From NCBI RefSeq assembly GCF_003248355.1, contig NZ_QKWY01000001.1, forward strand, positions 3,430,001 to 3,494,000: a stretch of 64,000 nt of DNA, given 5' to 3'. The position numbers and the translations under genes are program-made. The stretch is from Streptomyces sp. AC1-42W (lineage in GTDB: Bacteria > Actinomycetota > Actinomycetes > Streptomycetales > Streptomycetaceae). This document shows, piece after piece, positions 55,452 to 64,000 of the stretch (the first letter of the stretch is position 1; every line of letters starts with the position of its first letter). The notes beneath the pieces are model-generated. The model saw nothing but the letters and a program-made list of their open reading frames with translations. It searched no databases and had not been told where the DNA came from.

Positions 55452-58010
55452 GTGACCTGGCACCGCGCGGCCGGGCAGGTGCCGTTCGGTCCGAGCGACG
55501 GCCCGCCCCGCAGACGGGAGGACGGCAGGGCACCGGATGGCCTGTCCCTGGTGCTCGCCCAGTCCGTCGTGAACGCCATCGAGACCGCGGGCGGCGTGGC
55601 CGGCGGGGTCTATCTGCCCTCGCGCACCCCCGGCCTGCTCCGGCTGGCCGTCCTCGGCGGGCTCCCCGGCCCCCTGTTCCGCCCCTGGTGGCGGATGCAT
55701 GTGAACCGCCCCTTCCCGGTCGCCGAGGCGTTCCGCACCGGCAGCCCCGTCTACCTCGCCGACGCCGAGGACGCCATGCGGCGCTTCCCCCAGCTCATGG
55801 CGGGCCTGCCGTTCCCCTTCGGCTCCCTGTACGTACCGGTGCCGCGCGGTCACGAACCGGCCGGCGTCCTGGTCGTCCTGCGCGCCGCGGCCGACGAGGA
55901 ACCGGTGCCCGCCGCCGAGCGGCGCCGGCTCCAGCACATCGCCCTCGGCCTCGGCACCGAGCTGGCGGCCCTGGCCGGGGAGGGGGTACGGCCCGAGTGG
56001 GACGACGAGCCGCTGCCCGTACAGCTGCCCGCCGGCACCGCGCCCCCGGTCCGCATCGGCCGCTTCGACTGGAACCTGGCGACCGGCGCCGTCGCGACGG
56101 ACGACGCGCTCGACGCCATCCTCGGCACCGGCAGCGGCCCCTTCCCCGGCACCGTCGACGCCCTCGCCGCCCGGCTCGCCCCGGAGGACGTCTACGGCCT
56201 CTGGGCGCTGGCCCACCAGGCGGCGGGCTCCGAGGGCCCCGTCGTACGCCGCATGCGGCTGCGCGGCCCCGACGGGCGCTCCCACCTGCTGGAGGTCTCC
56301 GGGCGCCGGGACGACGGCGCCGGGCCCGGCGGCCACCTCACCGGCTTCCTGGTGGACCTGGGCATCGGCCCGGTCGTCGCCGAGGCCGCCGACCGGCTGC
56401 CGCGCGGCATCTTCTCGCTCGACCGCTTCGGCCGGATCACCTACGTCAACCCGCTCGCCGAGGAGATGCTCGGCCGGGCCCGCGCGGACCTGGTCGGGCA
56501 GGTGTTCTGGGAGGCGCTGCCCTGGCTCGCCAACCCGGCCTACGAGGACCACTACCGGGCCGCGATGATCTCCGACAGCCCGGTCCACTTCCTCGCCCGG
56601 CGCGGGGACCACCCCTGGCTGACCGTCTCCCTGTACCCGGGCCACGACGGCCTGACCGCCGTCCTCACCACCACCGACGAGCCCGCCTACACCCCGGACT
56701 CCGTCGTCGCGCCCGGTCTGGGGCTCGGCTCCCCGGCCGACCGGTCCGCCGCCCTCTACCGCCCGGTCGCCCTCGCCATCGCGCTCACCGAGGCCGTCAC
56801 GGCCCGGCAGGTCTCCCGTGTGGTCACCGAGGAGCTGCTGCCCGCCTTCGGCGGCCGGCAACTGGCGATCTACCTGCTCAAGGAGGGCCATCTCTACCTG
56901 GAGTGGGAGACCGGCTTCCCGCAGGGCTTCCTCGACCGGTTCGACGCCGTCGGCCTGGACGTCCGCATTCCGGGCGTGGAGACGCTCACCACCGGCCGGC
57001 CCATCTTCTTCGAGTCCATGCAGCGCCTGGCCGCCGCCTACCCCGGCATCCCCATGGACGCCGACGTCGGCGCCCGCGCCTTCCTGCCGCTGATCGCCTC
57101 CGGCCGGCTCGTCGGCTCCTGCATCCTCGGCTTCGACCAGCCGCGCGGCTTCAGCCCGGAGGAACGTACGGTCCTCACCGCACTGGCCGGACTCATCGCC
57201 CAGGCCCTCCAGCGGGCCCAGCGCTACGACACCGAGGCCGCCCTCGCTCGCGGCCTCCAGGACGCCCTGCTGCCGCACGGCCTGCCCGCCGTGCGCGGCA
57301 TCGACACCCAGGGCCGCTACCTCGCCGGTACCAAGGGCATGGACGTCGGCGGCGACTGGTACGACGTGATCGAGACCGGCGGCCGGCTCGCCCTGGTCAT
57401 CGGGGACGTGCAGGGCCACGGCGTCGCCGCCGCCGCGACCATGGGCCAGCTCCGCAGCGCCGTACGCGCCTTCGCGCTCAGCGGCCACGACCCGCAGGAG
57501 GTCATGAGCGGCACCAACCGGCTCCTCATCGACCTCGACACCGGCCAGTTCGCCAGCTGCTGCTACATCGTGACGGACCCCGCCACCGGCCGGACGCACG
57601 CCGTGCGCGCCGGGCACCCCCAGCCCGTCCTGCGCCGCCCGGACGGCACCGCCGAGGTCATGGAGCTGCCCGGCGGCATCGTCCTCGGCATCGACGCGGA
57701 GGCCGCCTACCCCGTCACCGGACTCCACCTGGAACCGGGCGCCGCGCTCGCCCTCTACACCGACGGCCTCGTCGAGCGGGCCGGCACCGACATCGACGTC
57801 GGCGTCGAGCGGCTGCGCGCCACGCTCGCCGCCCCCGGCGCGGCCGACTCCCTCGCCGACACCGCCGACCACGTCATCGGCAGGGCCCGGCAGGCCGCGG
57901 ACCGGCCCGACGACATCGCCCTGCTGCTCGCGGCCCGCTGGACCGCGGCGGAGGGCGCGGCCGGACGCGAGCCGGTCCGCCCGTTCAGATCCTTTCCGCG
58001 CCGCCCGTGA
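55452..58010 (+). CDS. GAF/PAS sensor with SpoIIE (PP2C) phosphatase domain
   Basis: An 852-residue cytoplasmic phosphatase. An N-terminal GAF-like region (VVNAIETAGGVAGGVYLPS), a middle PAS (GIFSLDRFGRITYVNPLAEE) and a second GAF (AITLTEAVTARQVSRV, ARAFLPLIASGRLVGSCILG) precede the SpoIIE domain: DVGGDWYDVIE, GDVQGHGVAAA, AGHPQPVLR and YTDGLVER carry the metal ligands. Typical of streptomycete partner-switching phosphatases that act on STAS-domain antagonists. GTG at 55452 is used; an earlier GTG at 55428 is possible. Its 3' end overlaps the convergent thioesterase gene by 26 bp. Confidence 0.9.
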   Translation: MTWHRAAGQVPFGPSDGPPRRREDGRAPDGLSLVLAQSVVNAIETAGGVAGGVYLPSRTPGLLRLAVLGGLPGPLFRPWWRMHVNRPFPVAEAFRTGSPVYLADAEDAMRRFPQLMAGLPFPFGSLYVPVPRGHEPAGVLVVLRAAADEEPVPAAERRRLQHIALGLGTELAALAGEGVRPEWDDEPLPVQLPAGTAPPVRIGRFDWNLATGAVATDDALDAILGTGSGPFPGTVDALAARLAPEDVYGLWALAHQAAGSEGPVVRRMRLRGPDGRSHLLEVSGRRDDGAGPGGHLTGFLVDLGIGPVVAEAADRLPRGIFSLDRFGRITYVNPLAEEMLGRARADLVGQVFWEALPWLANPAYEDHYRAAMISDSPVHFLARRGDHPWLTVSLYPGHDGLTAVLTTTDEPAYTPDSVVAPGLGLGSPADRSAALYRPVALAIALTEAVTARQVSRVVTEELLPAFGGRQLAIYLLKEGHLYLEWETGFPQGFLDRFDAVGLDVRIPGVETLTTGRPIFFESMQRLAAAYPGIPMDADVGARAFLPLIASGRLVGSCILGFDQPRGFSPEERTVLTALAGLIAQALQRAQRYDTEAALARGLQDALLPHGLPAVRGIDTQGRYLAGTKGMDVGGDWYDVIETGGRLALVIGDVQGHGVAAAATMGQLRSAVRAFALSGHDPQEVMSGTNRLLIDLDTGQFASCCYIVTDPATGRTHAVRAGHPQPVLRRPDGTAEVMELPGGIVLGIDAEAAYPVTGLHLEPGAALALYTDGLVERAGTDIDVGVERLRATLAAPGAADSLADTADHVIGRARQAADRPDDIALLLAARWTAAEGAAGREPVRPFRSFPRRP

Positions 58011-58812
58011 CGGCCGCGCCGCCCGCCCCGCCGCCCGCCGGGACGACGCCGCACAGCGCGAGGACCGTCTCCGCGACGACCGGCACATGGTCGTCGAGGA
58101 AGAAGTGCCCGCCGGTCAGGACCCGGAGCGCGAAGGACCCCCGCGTCGCCTCCCGCCACGGCGCCACGTCCTCGGCGGGCGCTTCCGCGTCGCCGTCCCC
58201 GGTGAGGGCGACCACCGGGCAGGCCAGCAGCCCGCCGCCCGGCACGTACGCCGCGACGGCGTCGTAGTCGGCGCGCAGCGCGGGCAGGATCACTTCGAGC
58301 AGCTCGGGGTCGGCCAGCACCGCCGGGTCGGTGCCGCCCAGCGCCCGGACGCGCGCGACCAGCGCCTCGTCGGTCTCCGGCCGCTTCCCGGCCCCCAGCC
58401 GCGAGGGCGCCCGCCGCCCGGACACGACGAGCCCGGCGGGCCCCTGGCCGGGCAGCCGGGACAGCCGCAGCGCCACCTCGTGGGCGACCGAGGCGCCCAT
58501 GCTGTGCCCGACCAGGACGCGCGGCCCGGCCGGGGGCGGCCCGGCGGCCAGTTGGGCGGCGATCAGATCGGCGAGCCGGTGCAGATCACGGACGGCCGGT
58601 TCGCGGTAGCGGTCCTGCCGGCCCGGATACTGGACGGCGCGCAGATCGGCGAAGGGCTGCACGGCGGCGGACATCCGGCGCCAGTAGCCCGCCGCGCCGC
58701 CCGCGTGCGGGAAGCAGATCAGTTCCGCGAGGGCGTCGGTGGAGTGGTAGCGGCGCAGCCAGGGGTCCCGCCGCCCGCCGGGGGCGTTGTCCGCGATGCT
58801 TCGCTTCTGCAT
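57985..58812 (-). CDS. Type II thioesterase
   Basis: A 275-residue alpha/beta hydrolase of the TEII/GrsT family, which removes wrong acyl groups from NRPS or PKS carrier proteins. Motifs: ICFPHAGGAAGYWR near the start, nucleophile GHSMGASVAHEVA near residue 100, catalytic Asp near LTGDGDAEAP, and His in TGGHFFLDDH. The start at 58812 is firm. It lies just downstream of a geranylgeranyl-reductase-like gene on the same strand, suggesting an operon. No NRPS or PKS gene lies in the window; its partner is elsewhere. Confidence 0.88.
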   Translation of the reverse strand: MQKRSIADNAPGGRRDPWLRRYHSTDALAELICFPHAGGAAGYWRRMSAAVQPFADLRAVQYPGRQDRYREPAVRDLHRLADLIAAQLAAGPPPAGPRVLVGHSMGASVAHEVALRLSRLPGQGPAGLVVSGRRAPSRLGAGKRPETDEALVARVRALGGTDPAVLADPELLEVILPALRADYDAVAAYVPGGGLLACPVVALTGDGDAEAPAEDVAPWREATRGSFALRVLTGGHFFLDDHVPVVAETVLALCGVVPAGGGAGGAAVTGGAERI

Positions 58813-58886
58813 GGGTTGCCTTCGGTTCGGATCGGTCTGCCGGTACGGCGTCGGCCGGTACCGGGTCGGTCGATGCGGTGTGCGGG

Positions 58887-60209
58887 TCAGCGGCGCCGGG
58901 TGCTCGGCGCGGGCACGAGCCGTACCGCCGTGTTCAGGATGTGGTCGATCGCGTCGCGCGACGGGTGCTCCGTGAGGTTCGTCAGCAGCCGGGCCAGGGT
59001 GTTGAGCAGGGCCGGGGAGCCCAGCACATAGCGGTTGAGCACCGGCTGGAAGCCCGACCGGCTGAAGATCAGATCCGCGGCCGTGTTGCCCAGCCGGTAG
59101 TAGCGGCCCCAGCGGCGGTTCATCTCGGCCGGGTAGTGGCGCAGCGCCCGCTCCCGGCGCGGCCCGGCCGGCAGCGCCAGCGCGAGCGCCGTCGTCTCGG
59201 CCGCGACCTCGCCCGCCTCCATGGCCTGCCCGATGCCCTCGCCGTTCCACGGGCTCACCATGCCGCCCGAGTCACCGACCAGCAGCAGTCCGCGGGTGTA
59301 CAGCGGATGGCGGTTGAAGCCCAGCGGAAGGGCGGCGCTGCGCACCGGTCCCTCGGCGTTCTCCTCGCGCAGCCCCCACTCGGGCGGGGTGCGGGCCAGC
59401 CAGCGGTCCAGCGAGGCCCGCAGATCGGCGCTGCCGTGCCGGCGGTGCGGGAGCGCCCCGAGACCGACGTTCACCCGGCCGTCGCCCATGGGGAAGATCC
59501 AGCCGTACCCCGGCAGATAGGCGTCGCTCCGGGGGAAGCGGAGGTCCGCCCACAGCTCCAGGAACTCCTCGCCGGAGCGCTCCGGGCTGCGGTAGTAGCG
59601 GCGGGCGGCCGTGGCGATCTGCCGCTCGGCGTCCCGCTCCAGGCCCATCGCCAGGGCGAGCCGGGCCGACGCGCCGTCGGCGGCGATCACGACCGGGGCC
59701 CGGTGCACCACCGTTTCCCCGTCCGACACCGCCGACACCCCGGTGATCCGTCCGGCCCGGTCGGTGACCGGCCCCCTGACCTTCACCCCGGTACGCAGCC
59801 GGGCCCCGGCCGCCACGGCGTGCCGGGCCAGGATGTCGTCGAAGTCGTGCCGGCTGCGGGTCAGCCCGAAGTCGGGGTAGCCGCCGAGCGCAGGCCAGTC
59901 GATCTCCACCTGCCGGGAGCCCGCCACCCAGCGCATGCCCCGCGACCGGGTCCAGCCGGGGGCCCCGATGTCCACGCCCATGCGGATCAGCTGGTGCACC
60001 GCGCGCGGGGTGAGTCCGTCGCCGCACACCTTCTCGCGCGGGAAGCGGGACTTCTCCAGGAGCAGCACGTCGACCCCGGCCCTGGCGAGGTGGTACGCGG
60101 CGGACGAACCGGCCGGGCCCGCCCCCACCACGATCACCTGGGCCTCCTCGGCCGCGCCGGAAGCGGTCTCCTGGTCCGAGGGCGACTGCTCTGCACGGGT
60201 CTCCCGCAT
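58887..60209 (-). CDS. Geranylgeranyl reductase-family FAD-dependent oxidoreductase
   Basis: A 440-residue flavoprotein. FAD-binding GXGXXG as VIVVGAGPAGSSAAYHLARAG, the conserved EKSRFPREKVCGDGLTPRAV block of the geranylgeranyl reductase/PHBH group, and the second FAD motif GLLLVGDSGGMVSPWNGEGIG are clear. Members reduce double bonds of isoprenoids or hydroxylate and halogenate small molecules. Which applies here is unknown. Start ATG at 60209 with AAGGGAG. The downstream thioesterase hints at a small metabolite step. Confidence 0.88.
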   Translation of the reverse strand: MRETRAEQSPSDQETASGAAEEAQVIVVGAGPAGSSAAYHLARAGVDVLLLEKSRFPREKVCGDGLTPRAVHQLIRMGVDIGAPGWTRSRGMRWVAGSRQVEIDWPALGGYPDFGLTRSRHDFDDILARHAVAAGARLRTGVKVRGPVTDRAGRITGVSAVSDGETVVHRAPVVIAADGASARLALAMGLERDAERQIATAARRYYRSPERSGEEFLELWADLRFPRSDAYLPGYGWIFPMGDGRVNVGLGALPHRRHGSADLRASLDRWLARTPPEWGLREENAEGPVRSAALPLGFNRHPLYTRGLLLVGDSGGMVSPWNGEGIGQAMEAGEVAAETTALALALPAGPRRERALRHYPAEMNRRWGRYYRLGNTAADLIFSRSGFQPVLNRYVLGSPALLNTLARLLTNLTEHPSRDAIDHILNTAVRLVPAPSTRRR

Positions 60210-60479
60210 GGGGCTCCCTTCGTGGGCCGGACGGCCGCCGCCGGGGACGACGGCCCTGTACACCGACATCCTGCCGGGTTCCCCGCCGCGCCGGGAGGGT
60301 GATCAACAAAGCGCCGCACCCGGCCGAGTTCGCTCATGCGCACGAAGGGTGGGTCCCGCCGTGTCCAGGCAGGTGCCCGCCACCCCGCGTCACCCGATCG
60401 CGCGGAGTCCGGCCGTGTGCGCACGGGGCCGCTCCCGCACGCCGATCGCCCGCCGCCGATCCGTGTTAAACCTTGACAC

Positions 60480-63272
60480 GTGGGTGGTACAGGTCGATTC
60501 CGGGCGAAACTCCATCGCTCCGCCCGGCGTCCGCACCGAGACGGTGGCGGCCGTCCGGGCGGTGAAGCCCCCGCGCCCTCCGGGCCGCCGGGCGGGCGGA
60601 CCTCACCAGGGCGCCGACTGCGCGCCCTGTTCAGTGTCCGCACCGTCGCCGGCCAGTTCTTCATCCTCATGATCGGCATCGTCGTCCTGCTGGACGCCGC
60701 CGCCGTCGCCGCCCTCGTCGTCCAGGGCCGGCGCGACAGCATGGCCATCGCACGCGCCCAGTCGCTCAGCGTCGCGCAGACCTTCGCGCACGCCCCCGGC
60801 GTGGCCGCCGCCCTGGACAGCAAGGACCCCACGGCCGTCCTCCAGCCGCGCGCCGAGCAGGTCCGGCAGAGCACCGGCGTGGAGTACGTCGTCGTCGCCG
60901 GCACCGACGGCGTCCGCTACACCCACCGCGACATCGCGCTCATCGGCAAGCGGATCCCCGGCCCCTACAAGCAGGCTCTGCACGGCGAACCCGTCACCCG
61001 CACCGTCGAGGGCAACCGCGGACGCGCCGTCAACTCCGCGGTGGCCGTCCCCCGCAAGGACGGCTCGGAGGCCGGGCTGGTGGCCGTCGGCATCAAGGTC
61101 GAGGCAGTCGACCGGCTGGCGTACCCGAGCCTTCCGCTGACCATCGGCGCCGGCATCGCCGCACTCGTCCTCACCGTGGCCGGCGCCACCGTGGTCGGCC
61201 GCCGCCTCAGCCGCCAGACACGGGGCCTGGGCCCCACCGAGATGACCCGGATGTACGAGCACCACGACGCCGTGCTCCACGCCGTGCGCGAGGGCGTCCT
61301 CATCATCGGCGCCGACCGCCGCCTGCTGCTCGCCAACGACGAGGCCCGGCGGCTGCTCGACCTCCCGCCGGACGCCGAGGGCCGCGAGGTGACCGATCTG
61401 GGACTCGCCCGGGGCACCGCCGAACTGCTGGCGTCCGGGCAGGTCGCCACCGACGAACTGCGGCCCGCCGGGGACCGGCTGCTCGCCGTCAACCTCCGGC
61501 CCACCGAGGACCGCGGCGGCCAGCCCGGCATGGTCGCCACCCTGCGCGACACCACCGAACTGCGCGCCGTCACCGGGCGCGCCGAGACCGTACGCGAACG
61601 GCTGACCCTGCTCTACCGGGCGGGCGCCCTGATCGGCACCACCCTCGACGTCACCACCACCGCCCAGGAACTCGCGGAGGTCGCCGCCCCCGGATTCGCC
61701 GACGCCGTGACCGTCGACCTGGCCGACTCCGTGCTGCGCGGCGAGGAACCCAGGGCCCCCACCGGCGACGCGCTCCGGCTCCGGCGCACCGCCGTCCGCA
61801 GCCCCGTCGAGGACCACCCGCTCCACCCGGCCGGGCACGCCGTCGACTACGTCCCGACCACCGCCGAGGGACTCGGCACCGGCGTCGGGCACACCTGGAT
61901 CGTCTCCGACCTGACCACCTCCCGGCAGTGGCGCGAACCCGACCCCGAGCAGGCCGCCCGCCTCCTGGAACACGGCTACCACTCGCTGCTCTCGGTCCCG
62001 CTGCGCGCCCGGGGCGTCATCCTCGGCATCGCCAACTTCTGGCGCGGGCGCAACGAGGAGCCCTTCGACCTCGACGACCTCTCCTTCGCCGAGGAACTGG
62101 TGGCCCGGGCCGCGGTCAGCGTGGACAACGCCCGCCGCTACACCCGCGAGCACGAGATGGCCGTCACCCTCCAGCGCAGCCTGCTCCCGCGCGGCCTGCC
62201 CGAACAGAACGCCCTCGACGTCGCCTACCGCTACCTCCCCGCCCAGGCCGGCGTCGGCGGCGACTGGTTCGACGTCATCCCGCTGTCCGGCGCCCGGGTC
62301 GCCCTCGTCGTGGGCGACGTCGTCGGGCACGGGCTGCACGCCGCCGCCACCATGGGCCGGCTGCGCACCACGGTCCTCAACTTCTCCACGCTGGACCTCG
62401 CGCCCGACGAACTCCTCGGCCACCTCGACGAACTGGTCGTCCGGATGGACCAGGACGAGGGGTCGGGCGGCGCCGCGATCACCGGGGCCACCTGTCTGTA
62501 CGCCATCTACGACGCCGTGTCCGGGCGCTGCGCGATCGCCCGCGCCGGCCACCCCGGACCCGTGCTCGTCCTGCCCGACGGCACCGTCGGCTTCCCGGAC
62601 ATCCCGGCCGGGCTGCCCCTCGGGATCGGCGGCATGCCCTTCGAGATGACGGAGATCGAGGTGCCCGAGGGCGGCCGCCTCGTCCTGTACACGGACGGCC
62701 TGGTGGAGCGCCGCGACCGGGACATCGACGACGGCCTGGAACTGCTGCGCCGCTCCCTCGCCGACCGCGACCGCACCCCGGAGGAGACCTGCGACGACGT
62801 GCTGGAGACCATGCTGCCCAGCCGCCCCGGCGACGACGTGGCCCTGCTGGTCGCCCGGACCCGCATCCTGGACCCGTCCCGCCGCGTCCAGTGGGACGTC
62901 CCCCCGGACCCTGCCGCCGTCGCCGGGGTGCGCAGACAGGCCACCCGCTGGCTGGCCGACCAGGGCCTGGACGAGGAGGGGTTCGTCACCGAACTCATCC
63001 TCAGCGAACTCGTCACCAACGCCATCCGCTACGGCAGCGAGCCCATCAAAGTCCGGCTGCTGCACGACCGCTCGCTGATCTGCGAGGTGTCGGACTGCAG
63101 CAGCACATCGCCGCATCTGCGCTACGCCGCCACCACGGACGAGGGCGGCCGGGGCCTGTTCCTGGTGGCCCAGTTCGCCCAGCGGTGGGGCGTCCGGTAC
63201 ACCGACCGGGGCAAGGTCATCTGGTCCGAGCAGACGCTCGGCGGCCCGCCGCCGGCCGAATGGCCGCTGTGA
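60480..63272 (+). CDS. Membrane sensor phosphatase: Cache/PAS, GAF, SpoIIE and ATPase domains
   Basis: A 930-residue membrane signalling protein. A basic N-terminus precedes helix 1 (FFILMIGIVVLLDAAAVAAL), an extracellular sensor of about 130 residues (Cache/DcuS-like), helix 2 (LTIGAGIAALVLTVAGATVV), a PAS domain, and a GAF domain (SLLSVPLRARGVILGIANFW). The SpoIIE domain follows (GVGGDWFDVIPL, GDVVGHGLHAA, RAGHPGPVLV, YTDGLVERR). The end is an RsbW-like HATPase_c (LILSELVTNAIRYG, GGRGLFLVAQFAQRWG). It therefore joins phosphatase and anti-sigma kinase activities in one chain. A TTGACA lies just before the GTG start, so a later start is possible. Confidence 0.9.
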   Translation: MGGTGRFRAKLHRSARRPHRDGGGRPGGEAPAPSGPPGGRTSPGRRLRALFSVRTVAGQFFILMIGIVVLLDAAAVAALVVQGRRDSMAIARAQSLSVAQTFAHAPGVAAALDSKDPTAVLQPRAEQVRQSTGVEYVVVAGTDGVRYTHRDIALIGKRIPGPYKQALHGEPVTRTVEGNRGRAVNSAVAVPRKDGSEAGLVAVGIKVEAVDRLAYPSLPLTIGAGIAALVLTVAGATVVGRRLSRQTRGLGPTEMTRMYEHHDAVLHAVREGVLIIGADRRLLLANDEARRLLDLPPDAEGREVTDLGLARGTAELLASGQVATDELRPAGDRLLAVNLRPTEDRGGQPGMVATLRDTTELRAVTGRAETVRERLTLLYRAGALIGTTLDVTTTAQELAEVAAPGFADAVTVDLADSVLRGEEPRAPTGDALRLRRTAVRSPVEDHPLHPAGHAVDYVPTTAEGLGTGVGHTWIVSDLTTSRQWREPDPEQAARLLEHGYHSLLSVPLRARGVILGIANFWRGRNEEPFDLDDLSFAEELVARAAVSVDNARRYTREHEMAVTLQRSLLPRGLPEQNALDVAYRYLPAQAGVGGDWFDVIPLSGARVALVVGDVVGHGLHAAATMGRLRTTVLNFSTLDLAPDELLGHLDELVVRMDQDEGSGGAAITGATCLYAIYDAVSGRCAIARAGHPGPVLVLPDGTVGFPDIPAGLPLGIGGMPFEMTEIEVPEGGRLVLYTDGLVERRDRDIDDGLELLRRSLADRDRTPEETCDDVLETMLPSRPGDDVALLVARTRILDPSRRVQWDVPPDPAAVAGVRRQATRWLADQGLDEEGFVTELILSELVTNAIRYGSEPIKVRLLHDRSLICEVSDCSSTSPHLRYAATTDEGGRGLFLVAQFAQRWGVRYTDRGKVIWSEQTLGGPPPAEWPL

Positions 63273-63276
63273 CGGC

Positions 63277-63310
63277 GCCGCGGGGCCCGGCCGATGCCGG
63301 ACCCCGCGGC
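63277..63310. terminator. Hairpin between convergent genes
   Basis: A perfect nine-base stem (GCCGCGGGG with CCCCGCGGC) after the phosphatase stop, before the convergent gene. Confidence 0.7.
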
Positions 63311-63326
63311 TGTCAGCCGTCTCCCG

Positions 63327-64000
63327 TCACGGGTAGGCGACCACATTCGACGGAACGGTGGACGTTCCCGAGGTGGGTGCTCCGGTGTCGTTGATGACGT
63401 GGTTGTACTGGCCCTGGCCGCCGAGCGAGACGACGAGCAGGTCGTGGAACCTCACCCCGGCCTTGACCGGTGCCTCGAAGCCGTGGTCCTGGCGGATGGT
63501 GGGATCGACGTTGAAGTAGCAGTAGCTGCCGAGCCCCCAGCCCTCGTGGCGGTCGACCGTGTCGTCCACCTTGTAGGCCGCGAAGCCCTTGACGGCGCCG
63601 TTCTGCACGGCCGCCTGGTTCGGGGCGTCGTACGCCTTCTCGTTCTGGAAGAAGATCGTCCGGCCGTTCTCGCCGGACCAGCGGACGTCGTACTTGTTGA
63701 AGTGCTCCACGAACAGGCCGGTGGCCAGGACGTCGTCACCGTTGACCTGGAGGCCGTAGTCGGCCCGGTTGGTCTCCCAGCCGACGCCCTCGCCGTGGTC
63801 GGCGCGCCACAGCCAGGTGTGGTCGACGATGGTGTCGTCGCTGTTGATCACCATGCCCGTGGTCGCCTTGCCGGCACCCGCGCCGCCGACCCGGACGAAC
63901 ACGTCCTGGACGCTGGTCGGGTTGGCCGTGTGGCTCGCGGACGCGCCGGGCGGACCGACCTGGACGAGCACCTCGGAGTTCTGCGGACCGGCGTCGACGA
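63327..64000 (-). CDS. Right-handed beta-helix (GH55-like) secreted protein, C-terminal part
   Basis: The frame is open to the window edge, so only the last ~220 residues are visible. The sequence (IVDHTWLWRADHGEGVGW, GLFVEHFNKYDVRWSGENG, TIFFQNEKAYDAPNQAAV) is the repeating beta-helix of a family that databases label adenylyl cyclase or GH55-like in Streptomyces. An exo-1,3-glucanase-like role is likely but not shown. N-terminal export signal not visible. Confidence 0.75.
   Translation of the reverse strand, partial: VDAGPQNSEVLVQVGPPGASASHTANPTSVQDVFVRVGGAGAGKATTGMVINSDDTIVDHTWLWRADHGEGVGWETNRADYGLQVNGDDVLATGLFVEHFNKYDVRWSGENGRTIFFQNEKAYDAPNQAAVQNGAVKGFAAYKVDDTVDRHEGWGLGSYCYFNVDPTIRQDHGFEAPVKAGVRFHDLLVVSLGGQGQYNHVINDTGAPTSGTSTVPSNVVAYP

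Overview
The window looks like chromosomal DNA of a Streptomyces-type actinomycete. Codons are strongly GC-rich at third positions, many starts are GTG, and the genes include secreted CBM2 proteins and a GH18 chitinase with CebR-like and DasR-like operators, three SpoIIE-type PP2C phosphatases, an IdeR/DmdR-type iron box and a c-di-AMP riboswitch ahead of a LysM-transglycosylase gene. No rRNA, tRNA or CRISPR array was seen.

Bases 1-25 kb are accessory. A CHAT-domain (caspase-like) protein overlaps a small partner gene. After a degraded stretch comes a polymorphic-toxin locus on the minus strand: an SseB-like gene, an ESX/WXG-like gene, a large rhs toxin gene and a probable immunity gene. The rhs gene is split by five intact insertion sequences: two IS4-like, two ISL3-like and one IS630-like. 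All five target duplications can be read. Removing each element plus one duplication copy restores a single open frame of 1602 codons across all six pieces. Next come a decayed methyltransferase, an alpha/beta hydrolase, gene remnants, an IS1634-like element, a lipoprotein fragment and an FKBP isomerase.

From 24 to 34 kb are a DUF6357-like gene, two divergent SNF2-type helicases (one resembling the DISARM helicase DrmD but without other DISARM genes), a PIG-L deacetylase and a DUF4246 gene. From 34 to 41.4 kb are a PP2C phosphatase and a carbohydrate block: a CE4 deacetylase and a CBM2 protein share a divergent control region, followed by a chitinase. An IS110 element lies between the chitinase and an upstream DasR-like site.

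From 41.5 to 64 kb are a Ser/Thr kinase with a beta-propeller sensor, an ABC ATPase that has lost most catalytic motifs, a methyltransferase, KatG, a HelD-like RNA-polymerase helicase, an iron-boxed dhbA-dhbE-dhbB operon without dhbC, the riboswitch-controlled muralytic gene, a small antitoxin-like gene, two more PP2C phosphatases flanking a thioesterase and a geranylgeranyl-reductase-like flavoprotein, and the C-terminal part of a secreted beta-helix protein cut by the window edge.
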